Assembly (NCBI RefSeq): GCF_900636365.1
Contig: NZ_LR134266.1
Coordinates: forward strand, 1,873,501 to 1,937,500
Reading direction: 5' to 3'
Length of the DNA stretch: 64,000 nucleotides
DNA from: Streptococcus viridans
GTDB taxonomy: Bacteria; Bacillota; Bacilli; Lactobacillales; Streptococcaceae
The notes under the pieces were generated by a model that saw only the letters and a list, made by a program, of their open reading frames with translations, was not told the origin of the DNA and did not search any database. Below are positions 23,613 through 32,828 of this stretch, in pieces. Positions within the stretch are counted from its first letter, which is position 1; each line of letters opens with the position of its first letter. The translations under genes were made by a program, and so were the position numbers.

Positions 23613-24761
23613 CTAACTTAATGCTGGCTCACCGACTGTTGTCGATGAGTTAACATCCACCGTGTTTCGAGTGAAGAGGATAAACATAAAAATATTATAA
23701 GAAGGTACAAACCAAAAGGCTTCAATCATACAGTTGACAGTGATCAAAGAAAGAATAGCAACGTAAAGATATCTCCCTTTCTTGAATTCATCCCTAGATA
23801 CTAGAACATAAATTAAAATCAAAGCAAGTACCGGAATAATACCATAAGTGAAGAGCATTTGAACGTAGGAAGAATCAACATAGTTGTAGCTGAGAACAGA
23901 CTCTGTACTTCCCCCTGAACCAATAAATTGAACGCCTCTGGTTCCAAACCAATTCAATTCGTATAAATTAAAGGCATTTTTCCCTAAGGCTAAGCGCCCT
24001 GTAATAAATTGATTGATTTTTACATAGAAAGGCGAAGTCCATGAGAAGTGATAAGTCAGATAGAGAATGAGGGAAGAAAAGAGCGCAGCTGAGTAGGGCA
24101 TGAGGGCATAGAGCCCAATTTTCTTTTCCTTGGTTAAATAAAAGAAAACAAAAACCAAGGTTCCTACAAGCAGTGAATAAGCATTCATCCGAGCGTCACA
24201 AAACTTGATGAGAAAGACGGCCAAGAAAAGCCCACTCAGGGTCCGTAACCAGATGTAACGATTCTTCAACAGATAAGAAATCGCTATGAAAAGATAAAAA
24301 CAGTGCGAGGCAAAATCCGTAGGATAGATAAACCCAAAGGAATTCCGAATAACGCCTCCCCGACTATATTGCAAGTTCGGAATAACTTTTAAAAGAGACA
24401 GGAAGAGGACTGATACAAGAATACTTCCACCAACAAAGATATAGGTCCGTAAAACAACCTTCCTATCTGCACTTATTAACAAGGACATCAATAAGGAATA
24501 GACTAAAAAATTGAGTCTACCAGTTTTCACAAATACGAGGACACCAATTGATAGTAAGGCTAATGAAAATAACAAGTACGTATAAGAAACATGAATCTTG
24601 TTCCAAAATCGCAATGCTAATAGTAAGACTACTAACAAAAGAGTGCTTGCATTCATGTGAAAAATCCCTTTATTCAACATCGTTGTTGATAGGGTATTAA
24701 AGAATATGACGATAGCTACGACAACACTAACGAGGAGGTCGTCAAATTTCATTTTTAACAT
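23613..24761 (-). CDS. wzy: Polysaccharide repeat-unit polymerase (Wzy type)
   Basis: A 382-aa integral membrane protein with about ten hydrophobic segments. It has a larger extracellular loop near 240-300 (FYVKINQFITGRLALGKNAF, NWFGTRGVQFIG), the pattern of Wzy/O-antigen polymerases that join lipid-linked repeat units outside the membrane. Sequence is poorly conserved in this family, so the call rests on topology and on lying between wzx and glf. No ribosome site precedes either candidate ATG (24761 or 24752). The first overlaps the stop codon of a small upstream frame, so translational coupling is possible. A 128-nt gap without a feature follows, before glf. Confidence 0.85.
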   Translation of the reverse strand: MLKMKFDDLLVSVVVAIVIFFNTLSTTMLNKGIFHMNASTLLLVVLLLALRFWNKIHVSYTYLLFSLALLSIGVLVFVKTGRLNFLVYSLLMSLLISADRKVVLRTYIFVGGSILVSVLFLSLLKVIPNLQYSRGGVIRNSFGFIYPTDFASHCFYLFIAISYLLKNRYIWLRTLSGLFLAVFLIKFCDARMNAYSLLVGTLVFVFFYLTKEKKIGLYALMPYSAALFSSLILYLTYHFSWTSPFYVKINQFITGRLALGKNAFNLYELNWFGTRGVQFIGSGGSTESVLSYNYVDSSYVQMLFTYGIIPVLALILIYVLVSRDEFKKGRYLYVAILSLITVNCMIEAFWFVPSYNIFMFILFTRNTVDVNSSTTVGEPALS

Positions 24762-24943
24762 ATTGATAATACATTGATAAAAAACAAGAAAGCACGGATA
24801 ACAAGAGACAGGTTCGTCTTGTGCCAGACAGAAGTGTCCATCTCACTATTTATATCCAAGCTGATCAAGAATCTTTTATCTTTCCTTTCTCGGCCTCTCT
24901 TTTCATAGTTACCATTATTTCGTCTAGCAAGTACCTCTTCCAT
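24755..24943 (-). CDS. Doubtful small ORF between wzx and wzy
   Basis: A 62-aa frame fills most of the 202-nt gap between wzx and wzy. Its stop overlaps the first wzy ATG (ATGTTAA). The C-terminus is hydrophobic (LSLVIRAFLFFINVLSIC) and the N-terminus charged (RRNNGNYEKRGRERKDKR). No ribosome site precedes the ATG and I recognise no family. It could be a leader peptide coupled to wzy, a gene remnant, or chance. Confidence 0.25.
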   Translation of the reverse strand: MEEVLARRNNGNYEKRGRERKDKRFLISLDINSEMDTSVWHKTNLSLVIRAFLFFINVLSIC

Positions 24944-24963
24944 CTTTATGGATGAGTCTTGCT

Positions 24964-26382
24964 CTATGCACGTTTCGTAAATTGCTGTTTCAACTCTTTC
25001 ACATCCACCACCTTGAAGAGTAAAATCAAGGTTCCATAGATGACCCCACCTAGTCCAGCATACAGAACGACATTCAGAGTCGGCGAAAAATGGACAATGG
25101 ACTTGACTAGTAGCAAGAGACCATACATGAGGCCTGAAGCGAGCACAATCTTCATCATTGAGCCTATAATCGGCACTTCTTTAAGATAAGCTCGTGTGAA
25201 GTAGAGTTGAATCCCCCATACCAAAGCTTCTGTCAACACTGAGACAATCGCAGCTCCAATAAAGCCCAGTTTTGGTAGGAAGATGAGGTTCAATCCGACA
25301 CTGACAATGGCAGGTACAGTAGTCGAAATCATAAATTCTTTATTTTTATTATGAGGGATCAGAATTTGAATCCCCATGATATTGGTCCATCCGATAAAGA
25401 ACATTCTAAAAATCATGATGGCAATGGCATAACGCGCATCCTGGAAGTCCTTCCCTAGGAAGAACTGAACAAAGTCATCATTGACGATTAGCATGCCGGC
25501 AATAATGGGGAAAATGACCAAATTATAAATCAAAAAGGACATTTGGTGCATCTTATTAACCGCCTTGTGGTCTCCTGAGGATAAGAGGCTCGATACCCGA
25601 GGCAACATGACACTGCCCAGTGAGGTCACCAAGGTCAACAAAATATTGACCAGTTTTAAGGCTTGGTCATAAATCCCCACATCCTTTGTAGAGGCGAGAG
25701 CCCCCAGCATGGTTCGGTCCAAGGTGACATAGAGGGAAATGGCAATCTGCGGTAAAAAGAGCAGAATGACCGGCTTTAAATGTACCCGTGCATAAGCCAT
25801 ATCAAAATGGGCTTTCCCAATGAACTCCCGAGCAGGTAGCCACATACTGAGCTGACCTAAGAGCTCAAAGATGGTCAGTAAGAATACATAGAGATACAGA
25901 TCATTGGCAGATTTGACAAACAAGAAGATGGAGATGACTCCAACTAGTTTGACCGTGATATTCCGAACCGTAATCTTGCGGAAGTCCTCTAACCCCTGAA
26001 AGAGCCAGGAAATGTCGAGTCCCTTTGAAACCAAGCTAAGTCCTAGGATATAAGCGACAGGATTTTGCATGGAAGGTAGGGTTAGACACAAAAGAACATA
26101 GAGGGTAAGAGATAAAATCGTAGCCCCCAACTGGAGGGTATAAATCCCCCAGAAATTCTTTTGGATATCTTTCCGGTGCCCCGAAATCTCCTTAGTTCCA
26201 TAATTGGCCACCCCTAGCGTCGCCAAGAGGATAAAATAGGTGACAATGGAGTTAAAATAGCCGTAGGTCCCTAAGTCATTTGAACTAAAAACCCGCGTCA
26301 CATAAGGGGTGGTGATAATCGGCAAGATAATCACCAGTAACTGGTAGGAGAGATTATAGGCGTAATTTTTAAGAACTTTCAT
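24964..26382 (-). CDS. wzx: Polysaccharide repeat-unit flippase (Wzx type)
   Basis: It translocates undecaprenol-linked repeat units across the membrane. The 472-aa protein has about 12-14 membrane segments. It has the MOP/polysaccharide synthase N-terminus (NYAYNLSYQLLVIILPIITT PYVTRV, with SNDLGTYGYFNSI) and WLFQGLEDFRKITVRN, typical of streptococcal RfbX/Wzx proteins. It starts 6 nt after tarJ and the ribosome site (GGGGA) lies in the end of tarJ. Wzx with Wzy defines the assembly route of this locus. Confidence 0.93.
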   Translation of the reverse strand: MKVLKNYAYNLSYQLLVIILPIITTPYVTRVFSSNDLGTYGYFNSIVTYFILLATLGVANYGTKEISGHRKDIQKNFWGIYTLQLGATILSLTLYVLLCLTLPSMQNPVAYILGLSLVSKGLDISWLFQGLEDFRKITVRNITVKLVGVISIFLFVKSANDLYLYVFLLTIFELLGQLSMWLPAREFIGKAHFDMAYARVHLKPVILLFLPQIAISLYVTLDRTMLGALASTKDVGIYDQALKLVNILLTLVTSLGSVMLPRVSSLLSSGDHKAVNKMHQMSFLIYNLVIFPIIAGMLIVNDDFVQFFLGKDFQDARYAIAIMIFRMFFIGWTNIMGIQILIPHNKNKEFMISTTVPAIVSVGLNLIFLPKLGFIGAAIVSVLTEALVWGIQLYFTRAYLKEVPIIGSMMKIVLASGLMYGLLLLVKSIVHFSPTLNVVLYAGLGGVIYGTLILLFKVVDVKELKQQFTKRA

Positions 26383-26388
26383 GATTGG

Positions 26389-27414
26389 CTACAATCCCCA
26401 CTTAAAGACCGTTTTAAACGGCGTGATCAAATCCGTCGCGAAAGCTCGGTGAATATCTGGGATGGTTTGAACCTCTTCGTCAACGTGGATAATGTTTTTC
26501 AAACGGTTTTGGACCCGACGATTAGCCAGCATCTCTACAGCCCGCTCGAAATCCTCACGACCCGAGCGAGAAGACCCCACAAAGGTCAATCCCTTTTCAA
26601 GAACATCTCTTGTATTAACTGCGACCCGGTTATCACTAACCCCCATCAACATTACAGTTCCTTGAGGCTTGATGTGATCAATAATGTCATTGATAGCTGG
26701 TTCACTTCCTTGACCACCAGTACATTCAAAAGCGTGATCAAACCGTTGGTCTTCTGTTAACTCGCTGGTCAAAATTGCTTGATGGATAAAATTAAACAAT
26801 TGCAATTTATCACTATTGCGCCCAACTACAGTTATCTTCAAATCAGGGTAAAGATAGTGCAAAGAAGTCGCAACCACATAAGAGAGGCTTCCGTCACCTA
26901 AAATCAAAACGGACTCTCTTCGTTGGTGGGCAATGAGATCAAAGCGATGAATGGCATGCATAGCAACACTACTAAACTCCGCTAAAGCTGTCACAGGGCC
27001 CCGAACTTCTTCTGGATAAGCTACTACACGATCCAGCGGTAAGGCAACGACTTCCTGCATAAAGCCATTAAAACCGCTAGATAAGAAGTGTGTCCCCGCC
27101 AAATAATTTTCAAAGAAGATACCTTCTGTTTGATGAGGAGGCTGATTGGGAACCATGGCCACAATCTGTCCTGGTTGATAGGTCCCCGTAGGATCCGCTA
27201 CCACGATACCTGATGACTCATGGATCAGGGCCATGGGCAATTTCTTTTTAAGCACTTTAGGATCCCGCTTCCCTTGATAGTAACGTTGGTCCGCATGACA
27301 AATAGCCATGTAATAGGGGCGAATCAACACCTTGTCTCCACGGCTCATGTCTTCTTCTTGGTATTTGATGGTGATGTTTTTCGGCTGGGTCAGCTGAAAG
27401 ATTTGGTTCAACAT
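26389..27414 (-). CDS. tarJ: Ribulose-5-phosphate reductase (ribitol-5-phosphate dehydrogenase), TarJ family
   Basis: It reduces ribulose-5-phosphate to ribitol-5-phosphate with NADPH, feeding TarI. The 341-aa medium-chain dehydrogenase has the N-terminal catalytic segment YYMAICHADQRYYQGKRD, PMALIHESSG, and a cofactor-binding half with ILGDGSLSYVVA. The start is the ATG at 27414, 1 nt after the tarI stop codon with GAGG upstream; the longer frame begins at a TTG inside tarI and is unlikely. The tight tarI-tarJ coupling matches the teichoic-acid gene pair of other Gram-positives. Confidence 0.9.
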   Translation of the reverse strand: MLNQIFQLTQPKNITIKYQEEDMSRGDKVLIRPYYMAICHADQRYYQGKRDPKVLKKKLPMALIHESSGIVVADPTGTYQPGQIVAMVPNQPPHQTEGIFFENYLAGTHFLSSGFNGFMQEVVALPLDRVVAYPEEVRGPVTALAEFSSVAMHAIHRFDLIAHQRRESVLILGDGSLSYVVATSLHYLYPDLKITVVGRNSDKLQLFNFIHQAILTSELTEDQRFDHAFECTGGQGSEPAINDIIDHIKPQGTVMLMGVSDNRVAVNTRDVLEKGLTFVGSSRSGREDFERAVEMLANRRVQNRLKNIIHVDEEVQTIPDIHRAFATDLITPFKTVFKWGL

Positions 27415-27415
27415 A

Positions 27416-28123
27416 TTAATTGTCCTCAATCATACCGCGTGCAATTTTCAAATCTGTAATCGTCGTAATTTTAATATTGGAATATTCCCCATTTGCAAGG
27501 GCAACTTTTTTGCCATTAATGACAAAGATCTTGCAGGCATCTGTCAAGACTTCTTTTTGTTGGTCACTTAAATCATGATACAAGGTAAGAAAGTCTTTCA
27601 TTTTGAAGGTTTGAGGGGTTTGACCCTGATAGAGATATTGGCGCTCTGGGATATCCGTGATAAAGGTATTGTCCAAGCTTTGAACAATGGTATCGGTCGC
27701 TTCGACCACTGTATCCACAACATCATGGCTCTTGGCTAGTTCAATGTTTTCTTGGATGGTTTTTAGGCTGACAAAGGGACGAACCGAATCATGTGTGACG
27801 ATAATGTCCTCATCTGTCAAAGGTTGTAGGCCATCAATAGCCAGGATGATGTTTTCGATAGTAGAGTTGCGGTCACTTCCTCCCTCTACAACCAAGATCC
27901 GGTCCTTATAAGAAGCCAAGTACTTGTCTACCAGATCTTCGGTATAGGTCACCCAGTCCGGATGGATCCCCAATACAATCTTTTGAATCTCATGAACCAA
28001 TAAGAACTTCTCAACCGTGTGGATTAAAATAGGACGTCCACCCAAATCCAAAAATTGTTTGGGCATATCCGTAATACCCATCCGTGAGCCTGTCCCACCT
28101 GCTAAAATCCCTGCATAAATCAT
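27416..28123 (-). CDS. tarI: D-ribitol-5-phosphate cytidylyltransferase, TarI
   Basis: It makes CDP-ribitol from CTP and ribitol-5-phosphate. The 235-aa protein belongs to the IspD/TarI nucleotidyltransferase family: AGILAGGTGSRMG (CTP loop), MPKQFLDLGGRPI, THDSVRPFVS and QGQTPQTFKM. Streptococci make isoprenoids by the mevalonate route and do not need IspD. The next gene is tarJ, so the TarI role is far more likely. AGGAGG lies 6 nt before the ATG. A ribitol-phosphate residue in the polymer is predicted. Confidence 0.9.
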   Translation of the reverse strand: MIYAGILAGGTGSRMGITDMPKQFLDLGGRPILIHTVEKFLLVHEIQKIVLGIHPDWVTYTEDLVDKYLASYKDRILVVEGGSDRNSTIENIILAIDGLQPLTDEDIIVTHDSVRPFVSLKTIQENIELAKSHDVVDTVVEATDTIVQSLDNTFITDIPERQYLYQGQTPQTFKMKDFLTLYHDLSDQQKEVLTDACKIFVINGKKVALANGEYSNIKITTITDLKIARGMIEDN

Positions 28124-28180
28124 CCTAAACCTCCTGATGTTGTCTCTTTTTCCTTCTCTAGAACATGGCTATTTAGCAAT

Positions 28181-29146
28181 CTAGCCTAGTTTTGCTCTCA
28201 CCTTTTGATACAAATGAGGAGAAAGGAGCAAAAGAAGGTATTTGAGTTTATTTTTTCTTGTAATATGTGAATTGATTAGAATATCTTTCCAATAGCGACG
28301 ATACTCTTTGCGAATTTTGTTAACCTGATCATACATATGAGAACCTAGCATAGCATGGACCACATGCAAGCCATTAAAGACATAGCGGGCATTGACCGCT
28401 TTTTTCATTTCCGGATCATCAGGATAGTCTCTCTCGACATAGGCTCTGTTCCATTCCATGGCCTTGTAGAAATTCAAAAGGCGATCGCTATACTTCGAAT
28501 TGACTGTACTACCCGCTCTTCGATAGTATTTATAAAGATTAAGATTGCTTACAGCAATCTCCTTACAAGCTGCAATATGCTCATAGGCAATGGCCAAATC
28601 TTCATAAATCATTCCTTCTGGATAGGGATGTTGGAGTAAGATCTCTTTCTTGTAGAGTTTTCCTCCTGAATGGGTCCCAACGTGGTGACCATAGAACATT
28701 TCTATCAGAGCTGTATGGCGGTCTAATTTCCTAGCGCCCTTTTCATTTAGATCTCCTGAAAAATCTTTGTCCTCATAACTTCTGACTTCAATGACCGGGG
28801 TCGATACGAGGTCAACATTATACTGGTCTTTCAATCCCATTAAATATTCAACAGTTCTACGATCATAATAATCATCTGAATCTAGAAACATAATCCAATC
28901 AGCTGTTGCCACTCTTACACCGTTGTTGCGAGCATAAGATATTCCCCCATTTTGAAGATGGAGCACTCGAATACGGTCATCTTCCTGAGCATACTGGTCG
29001 CAAATTTCTCCTGATCGATCCGTCGATCCATCATCGACTAGGATGATTTCAATATTTGAATAGGTCTGTTGTCTAAGACTACCGACACTATACTGTAAAT
29101 ACTCCTCGACATTATAGACCGGTATGACAATCGAAACCTTTTCCAT
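28181..29146 (-). CDS. Glycosyltransferase family 2
   Basis: A 321-aa inverting GT-A transferase: SIVIPVYNVEEYL, VDDGSTDRSGEICDQY, GISYARNNGV and the metal-binding FLDSDDYYD, then IYEDLAIAYEHIA with a likely catalytic acid. The true start is the ATG at 29146, whose A overlaps the wecB stop (TAATG); the longer frame begins inside wecB. The donor and linkage cannot be read from the sequence. It resembles CpsIaJ- or Wcr-type transferases. The C-terminus is basic and hydrophobic (RKNKLKYLLLLLSPHLY), which would favour membrane association. Confidence 0.9.
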   Translation of the reverse strand: MEKVSIVIPVYNVEEYLQYSVGSLRQQTYSNIEIILVDDGSTDRSGEICDQYAQEDDRIRVLHLQNGGISYARNNGVRVATADWIMFLDSDDYYDRRTVEYLMGLKDQYNVDLVSTPVIEVRSYEDKDFSGDLNEKGARKLDRHTALIEMFYGHHVGTHSGGKLYKKEILLQHPYPEGMIYEDLAIAYEHIAACKEIAVSNLNLYKYYRRAGSTVNSKYSDRLLNFYKAMEWNRAYVERDYPDDPEMKKAVNARYVFNGLHVVHAMLGSHMYDQVNKIRKEYRRYWKDILINSHITRKNKLKYLLLLLSPHLYQKVRAKLG

Positions 29147-30240
29147 TATGCTAATCCCTTCATGATAATTTCTACAATCTGTTGACAAGCTGTTCCATCC
29201 CCGTAAGGATTACTTGCCTGGCTCATCTTCTCATATTCGTCTTGGTCTTCCAGAAGGAGCTTAAAGTTGCGATAGATGGCTTCTTCTTCTGTTCCTACCA
29301 ATTTCAGAGTCCCCGCAGCCACACCTTCTGGACGCTCTGTCGTGTCGCGCATGACAAGGACAGGCTTTCCTAAAGAAGGTGCTTCTTCTTGGACGCCACC
29401 TGAGTCTGTCAAAATCATATAGCTTTGGTTCATGAAATTATGAAAATCAATCACTTCCAAGGGCTCAATGATTTTCATTCGCTCATTCTCTCCAAAAATC
29501 TTGCTGGCCAATTCTCTGACCTTTGGATTTTTGTGGATGGGATAGACTACCTTGACATCTTCAAACTCATCCAAAATCCGGTTGACCGCACGGAACATGT
29601 GCTCCATAGGTTCTCCAAGATTTTCGCGACGATGAGCCGTCAACATGATGAGCTTGCTCCCTTTTGCCCACTCCAATATAGGGTGGTCGTAGTCTTCTTT
29701 TACCGTTGTTTTTAAGGCATCAATAACAGTATTTCCTGTAACGAAAATATTGGTGCGCCCCTCTTTTAAGAGGTTGTCTTTTGAAACTTGGGTCGGTGCA
29801 AAGTTATAGTCTGCCACAATGGAAGTAACCTGACGATTAAACTCCTCGGGATAAGGGCTTTGAAGGTTGTATGTCCGTAAACCTGCTTCCACATGCCCCA
29901 CTTTGATGCCCATATAAAAGGCCGCCAAAGCTGTCGCAAAGGTGGTGGTGGTATCCCCATGGACGAGGACAATATCAGGTTGCTCCTGCACTAAGACTGG
30001 TTGGATTTTCTCTAAAATAGAGGTCGTGATGGTGAACAAGGTTTGGTTGGCTTTCATGATACCAAGATCATAATCTGGAGTGACTTGGAAGACATCTAAG
30101 ACCTGTTCTAACATTTCCTTGTGCTGCCCTGTTACACAGACTACGGTTTCAATCGTATTGTGCTGCTTGAGTTCATTCACCAAAGGACACATTTTAATGG
30201 CTTCTGGACGCGTCCCAAACACCAACATTACTTTTTTCAT
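29146..30240 (-). CDS. wecB: UDP-N-acetylglucosamine 2-epimerase (non-hydrolysing)
   Basis: It interconverts UDP-GlcNAc and UDP-ManNAc. The 364-aa protein has the MnaA/WecB signatures VFGTRPEAIKMCPLV, VHGDTTTTFA, GHVEAGLRTY, TAHRRENLG and LTDSGGVQEEAPSLGKPVLV. It overlaps the preceding glycosyltransferase gene by 4 bp (ATGA). Because a TagA/WecG-type ManNAc transferase lies two genes upstream, its likely job is to supply UDP-ManNAc for this polymer. Confidence 0.95.
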   Translation of the reverse strand: MKKVMLVFGTRPEAIKMCPLVNELKQHNTIETVVCVTGQHKEMLEQVLDVFQVTPDYDLGIMKANQTLFTITTSILEKIQPVLVQEQPDIVLVHGDTTTTFATALAAFYMGIKVGHVEAGLRTYNLQSPYPEEFNRQVTSIVADYNFAPTQVSKDNLLKEGRTNIFVTGNTVIDALKTTVKEDYDHPILEWAKGSKLIMLTAHRRENLGEPMEHMFRAVNRILDEFEDVKVVYPIHKNPKVRELASKIFGENERMKIIEPLEVIDFHNFMNQSYMILTDSGGVQEEAPSLGKPVLVMRDTTERPEGVAAGTLKLVGTEEEAIYRNFKLLLEDQDEYEKMSQASNPYGDGTACQQIVEIIMKGLA

Positions 30241-31322
30241 TTTGAACCCTTCCTCATCGATTGGTAAAAGTTACGATAGTTGTCTAAAAAGATAGAATAG
30301 CTAAACTTAGTATCATAATCCCTCTTTGCTTGAGCAGCTAAAGAGGCTCTTTTCTCAGGATTCCCTGCCAACTCTTTAATTGCTTGAGCCAAGGCTTGCG
30401 GGTCCTCAGCTGGGACGAGGATCCCATTCTCAGAGTTCACTACTTCATTCACACCCGGAATATCTGTTGCAATCATCGTTTTACCGTTCATAAAGGCCTC
30501 GATTGCAACCAATCCAAATCCTTCAAAGACCGATGGAAGAACACAAAAGTCAAAGCTATTGATACACTCTACCACGTCACTACGGTAGCCCAAAAAATGA
30601 ATTCTTTCTTCCAGATCTAGCTCTTTTGTTTGATTTATCAAATCATTTTTTAATTCTCCGTCACCGATAAGAAACAAGGATACACTTGGATTTGTCACTA
30701 GTGACATGGCTTGGATCAGATAAGGCAACCCTTTTTGTTCGGACAGGCGAGCTATACAGCCTATTTTGATACCGTCACACTTAGTAATTTCATTTACTGT
30801 ATGCTCACTTTGTTTCATTTTCACCCCATTATAAATTACAATAGAGTTTTTTGACCTTACATCATTATGGATATTTTCCTGGACAGCTTGACTAACAGCA
30901 ACAGTTCGAGCCTTCCCTAGAGCAAATTTATAAAGTGGCAATTTGTCCTTAAAAACATTATGGGCTGTATAGACATGGAGCAATTTCGGATGGCGCATCT
31001 GCAACAAACGAACATAGAAAGCAGCCATCCGGTGATGGGTGTGGACAAGAGTGATCTCATTTCCTTTGATGATCTTGGAGAGACTAGCAAGAATCTTGAG
31101 CACCGTAGCTGGCTGTTTGCTATCGACGTCTAAAATGCGATGGTGTTGAATCCCATTCTCTGCTAGCTTTTCTTCCCACAATCCACCAGTTGATGCGACA
31201 TGAACCTGATCAAATTCATCCTTAAGATCTGTCGCCAACTGATAGACAATACGTTCCGCCCCACCGATATCCATGGTTCGCGAAATGTGAAGAATATTAT
31301 TTTTTTGCTTTCCGTTTTTCAT
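30237..31322 (-). CDS. Glycosyltransferase family 4
   Basis: A 361-aa retaining GT-B enzyme. The N-terminus has GGAERIVYQLA and the C-terminal domain has GCIARLSEQKGLPYLIQA and the E-x7-E nucleotide-sugar site in EGFGLVAIEAF. It overlaps the tagA end by 26 bp and wecB by 4 bp, so it is translationally linked. The donor is unknown; it would add one sugar of the repeat unit at the cytoplasmic face. Confidence 0.9.
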   Translation of the reverse strand: MKNGKQKNNILHISRTMDIGGAERIVYQLATDLKDEFDQVHVASTGGLWEEKLAENGIQHHRILDVDSKQPATVLKILASLSKIIKGNEITLVHTHHRMAAFYVRLLQMRHPKLLHVYTAHNVFKDKLPLYKFALGKARTVAVSQAVQENIHNDVRSKNSIVIYNGVKMKQSEHTVNEITKCDGIKIGCIARLSEQKGLPYLIQAMSLVTNPSVSLFLIGDGELKNDLINQTKELDLEERIHFLGYRSDVVECINSFDFCVLPSVFEGFGLVAIEAFMNGKTMIATDIPGVNEVVNSENGILVPAEDPQALAQAIKELAGNPEKRASLAAQAKRDYDTKFSYSIFLDNYRNFYQSMRKGSK

Positions 31323-32037
31323 GTACTACTCTCTTAATAAAAGTGGCATTTCCTACAAAATAGCGCTTAAAGAGCCGTTTGGGTTCGTTGGCCACACGGA
31401 ACAACCATTCCAGATTGGCTTTTTGCATCCATATAGGTGCCCGCTTGATATGACCTGAGAGGACATCAAAGCTTCCTCCCACTCCCATAAAGACAGAATT
31501 GACTCCATTGTCCATAAACTTCTGGATCAAGTACTCCTTTTTAGGAGAGGTGATGCCGACAAAAACAAAATCTGGATTCTTCTCACGAATATCTTCTTGA
31601 ATAGCCTCTTCCTCTTCAACAGAGAAATAGCCATTGCGATGCCCCACTACTCGGAGATTCGGATAATCCTTTTTAAAGATAGTTAACATATCTGTCAAGA
31701 CTTCCTCTTTTGCCCCGAAGAAGTAGACAGAGTAGCCTTTTTCATTGGCCAAATGAAGCAATTCCTGCATCAAATCGATGCCTGCCACGCGTTCTGGCAC
31801 AGCATAGCCCAAATAGCGTGCCGCGAGAACAACAGAAGCACCGTCTGCATTGATGATTTCAGACTCATTGACAATCTTCTTGATGGCCTCATCTGTCGCA
31901 CATTGATTGAGCTTATCTGCGTTGACCCCCATCAAATGGAGCGGTTTTTTATCTCGTACGAATTGTTCTGTAGCAGCAACGGTTTCTGCCATTGTTAAAG
32001 GGTCAATTCTGACCCCCATCATTGTAAAACTTTTCAA
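31297..32037 (-). CDS. WecG/TagA/CpsF family glycosyltransferase (TTG start likely)
   Basis: GT26 enzymes transfer ManNAc or ManNAcA to GlcNAc-PP-undecaprenol and related acceptors. The family motifs are GVNADKLNQ, NADGASVVLAARYLG, ERVAGIDLM, FFGAKEEV and GITSPKKEYLIQKF near the C-terminal third. A TTG at 32037 has GGGGAG 7 nt upstream. The first ATG (32022) has no ribosome site, so I take TTG (246 aa). It follows licD by 2 nt. Together with wecB it argues for a ManNAc residue. Confidence 0.85.
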   Translation of the reverse strand: MKSFTMMGVRIDPLTMAETVAATEQFVRDKKPLHLMGVNADKLNQCATDEAIKKIVNESEIINADGASVVLAARYLGYAVPERVAGIDLMQELLHLANEKGYSVYFFGAKEEVLTDMLTIFKKDYPNLRVVGHRNGYFSVEEEEAIQEDIREKNPDFVFVGITSPKKEYLIQKFMDNGVNSVFMGVGGSFDVLSGHIKRAPIWMQKANLEWLFRVANEPKRLFKRYFVGNATFIKRVVHEKRKAKK

Positions 32038-32039
32038 GC

Positions 32040-32825
32040 TTATTCTCCCCAAGTGGATTCAAAGTGACCTTTTTGCTCTGATTCTTCTGGCAACTTCATA
32101 TAATCGCCATAAATCTTTGTCAGATAAGCATCCGGATCAGCATGTCCACTGATTTTAATGGTTTCAAAATCAAGGAGTTGTGGCTCCCCAAACACCTCTT
32201 TATAGGCCAACTCTCTCTCACGATATGAGCCTAAGACGTTTCCGACAAGAGCACTTGTCTCAAAGTCGTACTGTTTAATCGTATTCTGTAATTTCCGATT
32301 AATTTTTTCTGTATTTAATAATTTGTCCAAGTGAAGGATCTTAGAAACCTTCACAATTGAATTTTCAAAGAAGCCTCGGTCCCGATTGTGCAATCGATTG
32401 ATGACAGATATTTTTGAAAGGGCACGGTAATACTTGATTTTATTAGTATGCAAGAAATAGTGGAAACCATCTGACGGATAACCATCTAAAGGAAACACAT
32501 CAATAAACGGACTACACACAACCCCACCAAATTCAATTTGAAGGGAAGTATCCATGATAGAGGTGTTACCTAAATTATCGTCATGGATTCTTAGGATAAC
32601 ATGATCTGGCAATTCCTTTTCGCAAATTTCCAGGAATTTTTCATAATCTTTTCTAGGCATTCCCAAATCCATATCATCATCCCAAGGAATGAATCCTTTG
32701 TGACGAATTGCTCCTAATAGAGTCCCACCTAAAGCATAATAGCGAAGATTGTACTTAGAACAAATCTCAATATACTTTTCTAATAAGGACAACTCTCCTA
32801 ATTGAATCTGTCTTACTTTACTCAT
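32040..32825 (-). CDS. LicD-family phosphotransferase
   Basis: A 261-aa protein with the LicD nucleotidyltransferase-fold signatures YYALGGTLLGAIRHKGFIPW, DDDMDLGMPRKDYEKF and FIDVFPLDGYP; the DDDMD acidic cluster is the metal site. LicD proteins attach phosphocholine from CDP-choline, while family relatives (fukutin, FKRP) transfer ribitol-phosphate from CDP-ribitol. No choline genes lie here but tarI-tarJ do, so transfer of ribitol-5-phosphate to the repeat unit is the better guess. It sits between cpsE and tagA. Confidence 0.88.
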   Translation of the reverse strand: MSKVRQIQLGELSLLEKYIEICSKYNLRYYALGGTLLGAIRHKGFIPWDDDMDLGMPRKDYEKFLEICEKELPDHVILRIHDDNLGNTSIMDTSLQIEFGGVVCSPFIDVFPLDGYPSDGFHYFLHTNKIKYYRALSKISVINRLHNRDRGFFENSIVKVSKILHLDKLLNTEKINRKLQNTIKQYDFETSALVGNVLGSYRERELAYKEVFGEPQLLDFETIKISGHADPDAYLTKIYGDYMKLPEESEQKGHFESTWGE

Positions 32826-32828
32826 TTT

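Noticed and set aside
27416..28123. IspD of the methylerythritol isoprenoid pathway
   Set aside because: The gene is coupled to tarJ in a polysaccharide operon and streptococci use the mevalonate pathway, so TarI is the better call.
32040..32825. Phosphocholine transferase as the definite function of the LicD protein
   Set aside because: No CDP-choline genes are in the locus while CDP-ribitol genes are; the substrate is left open.
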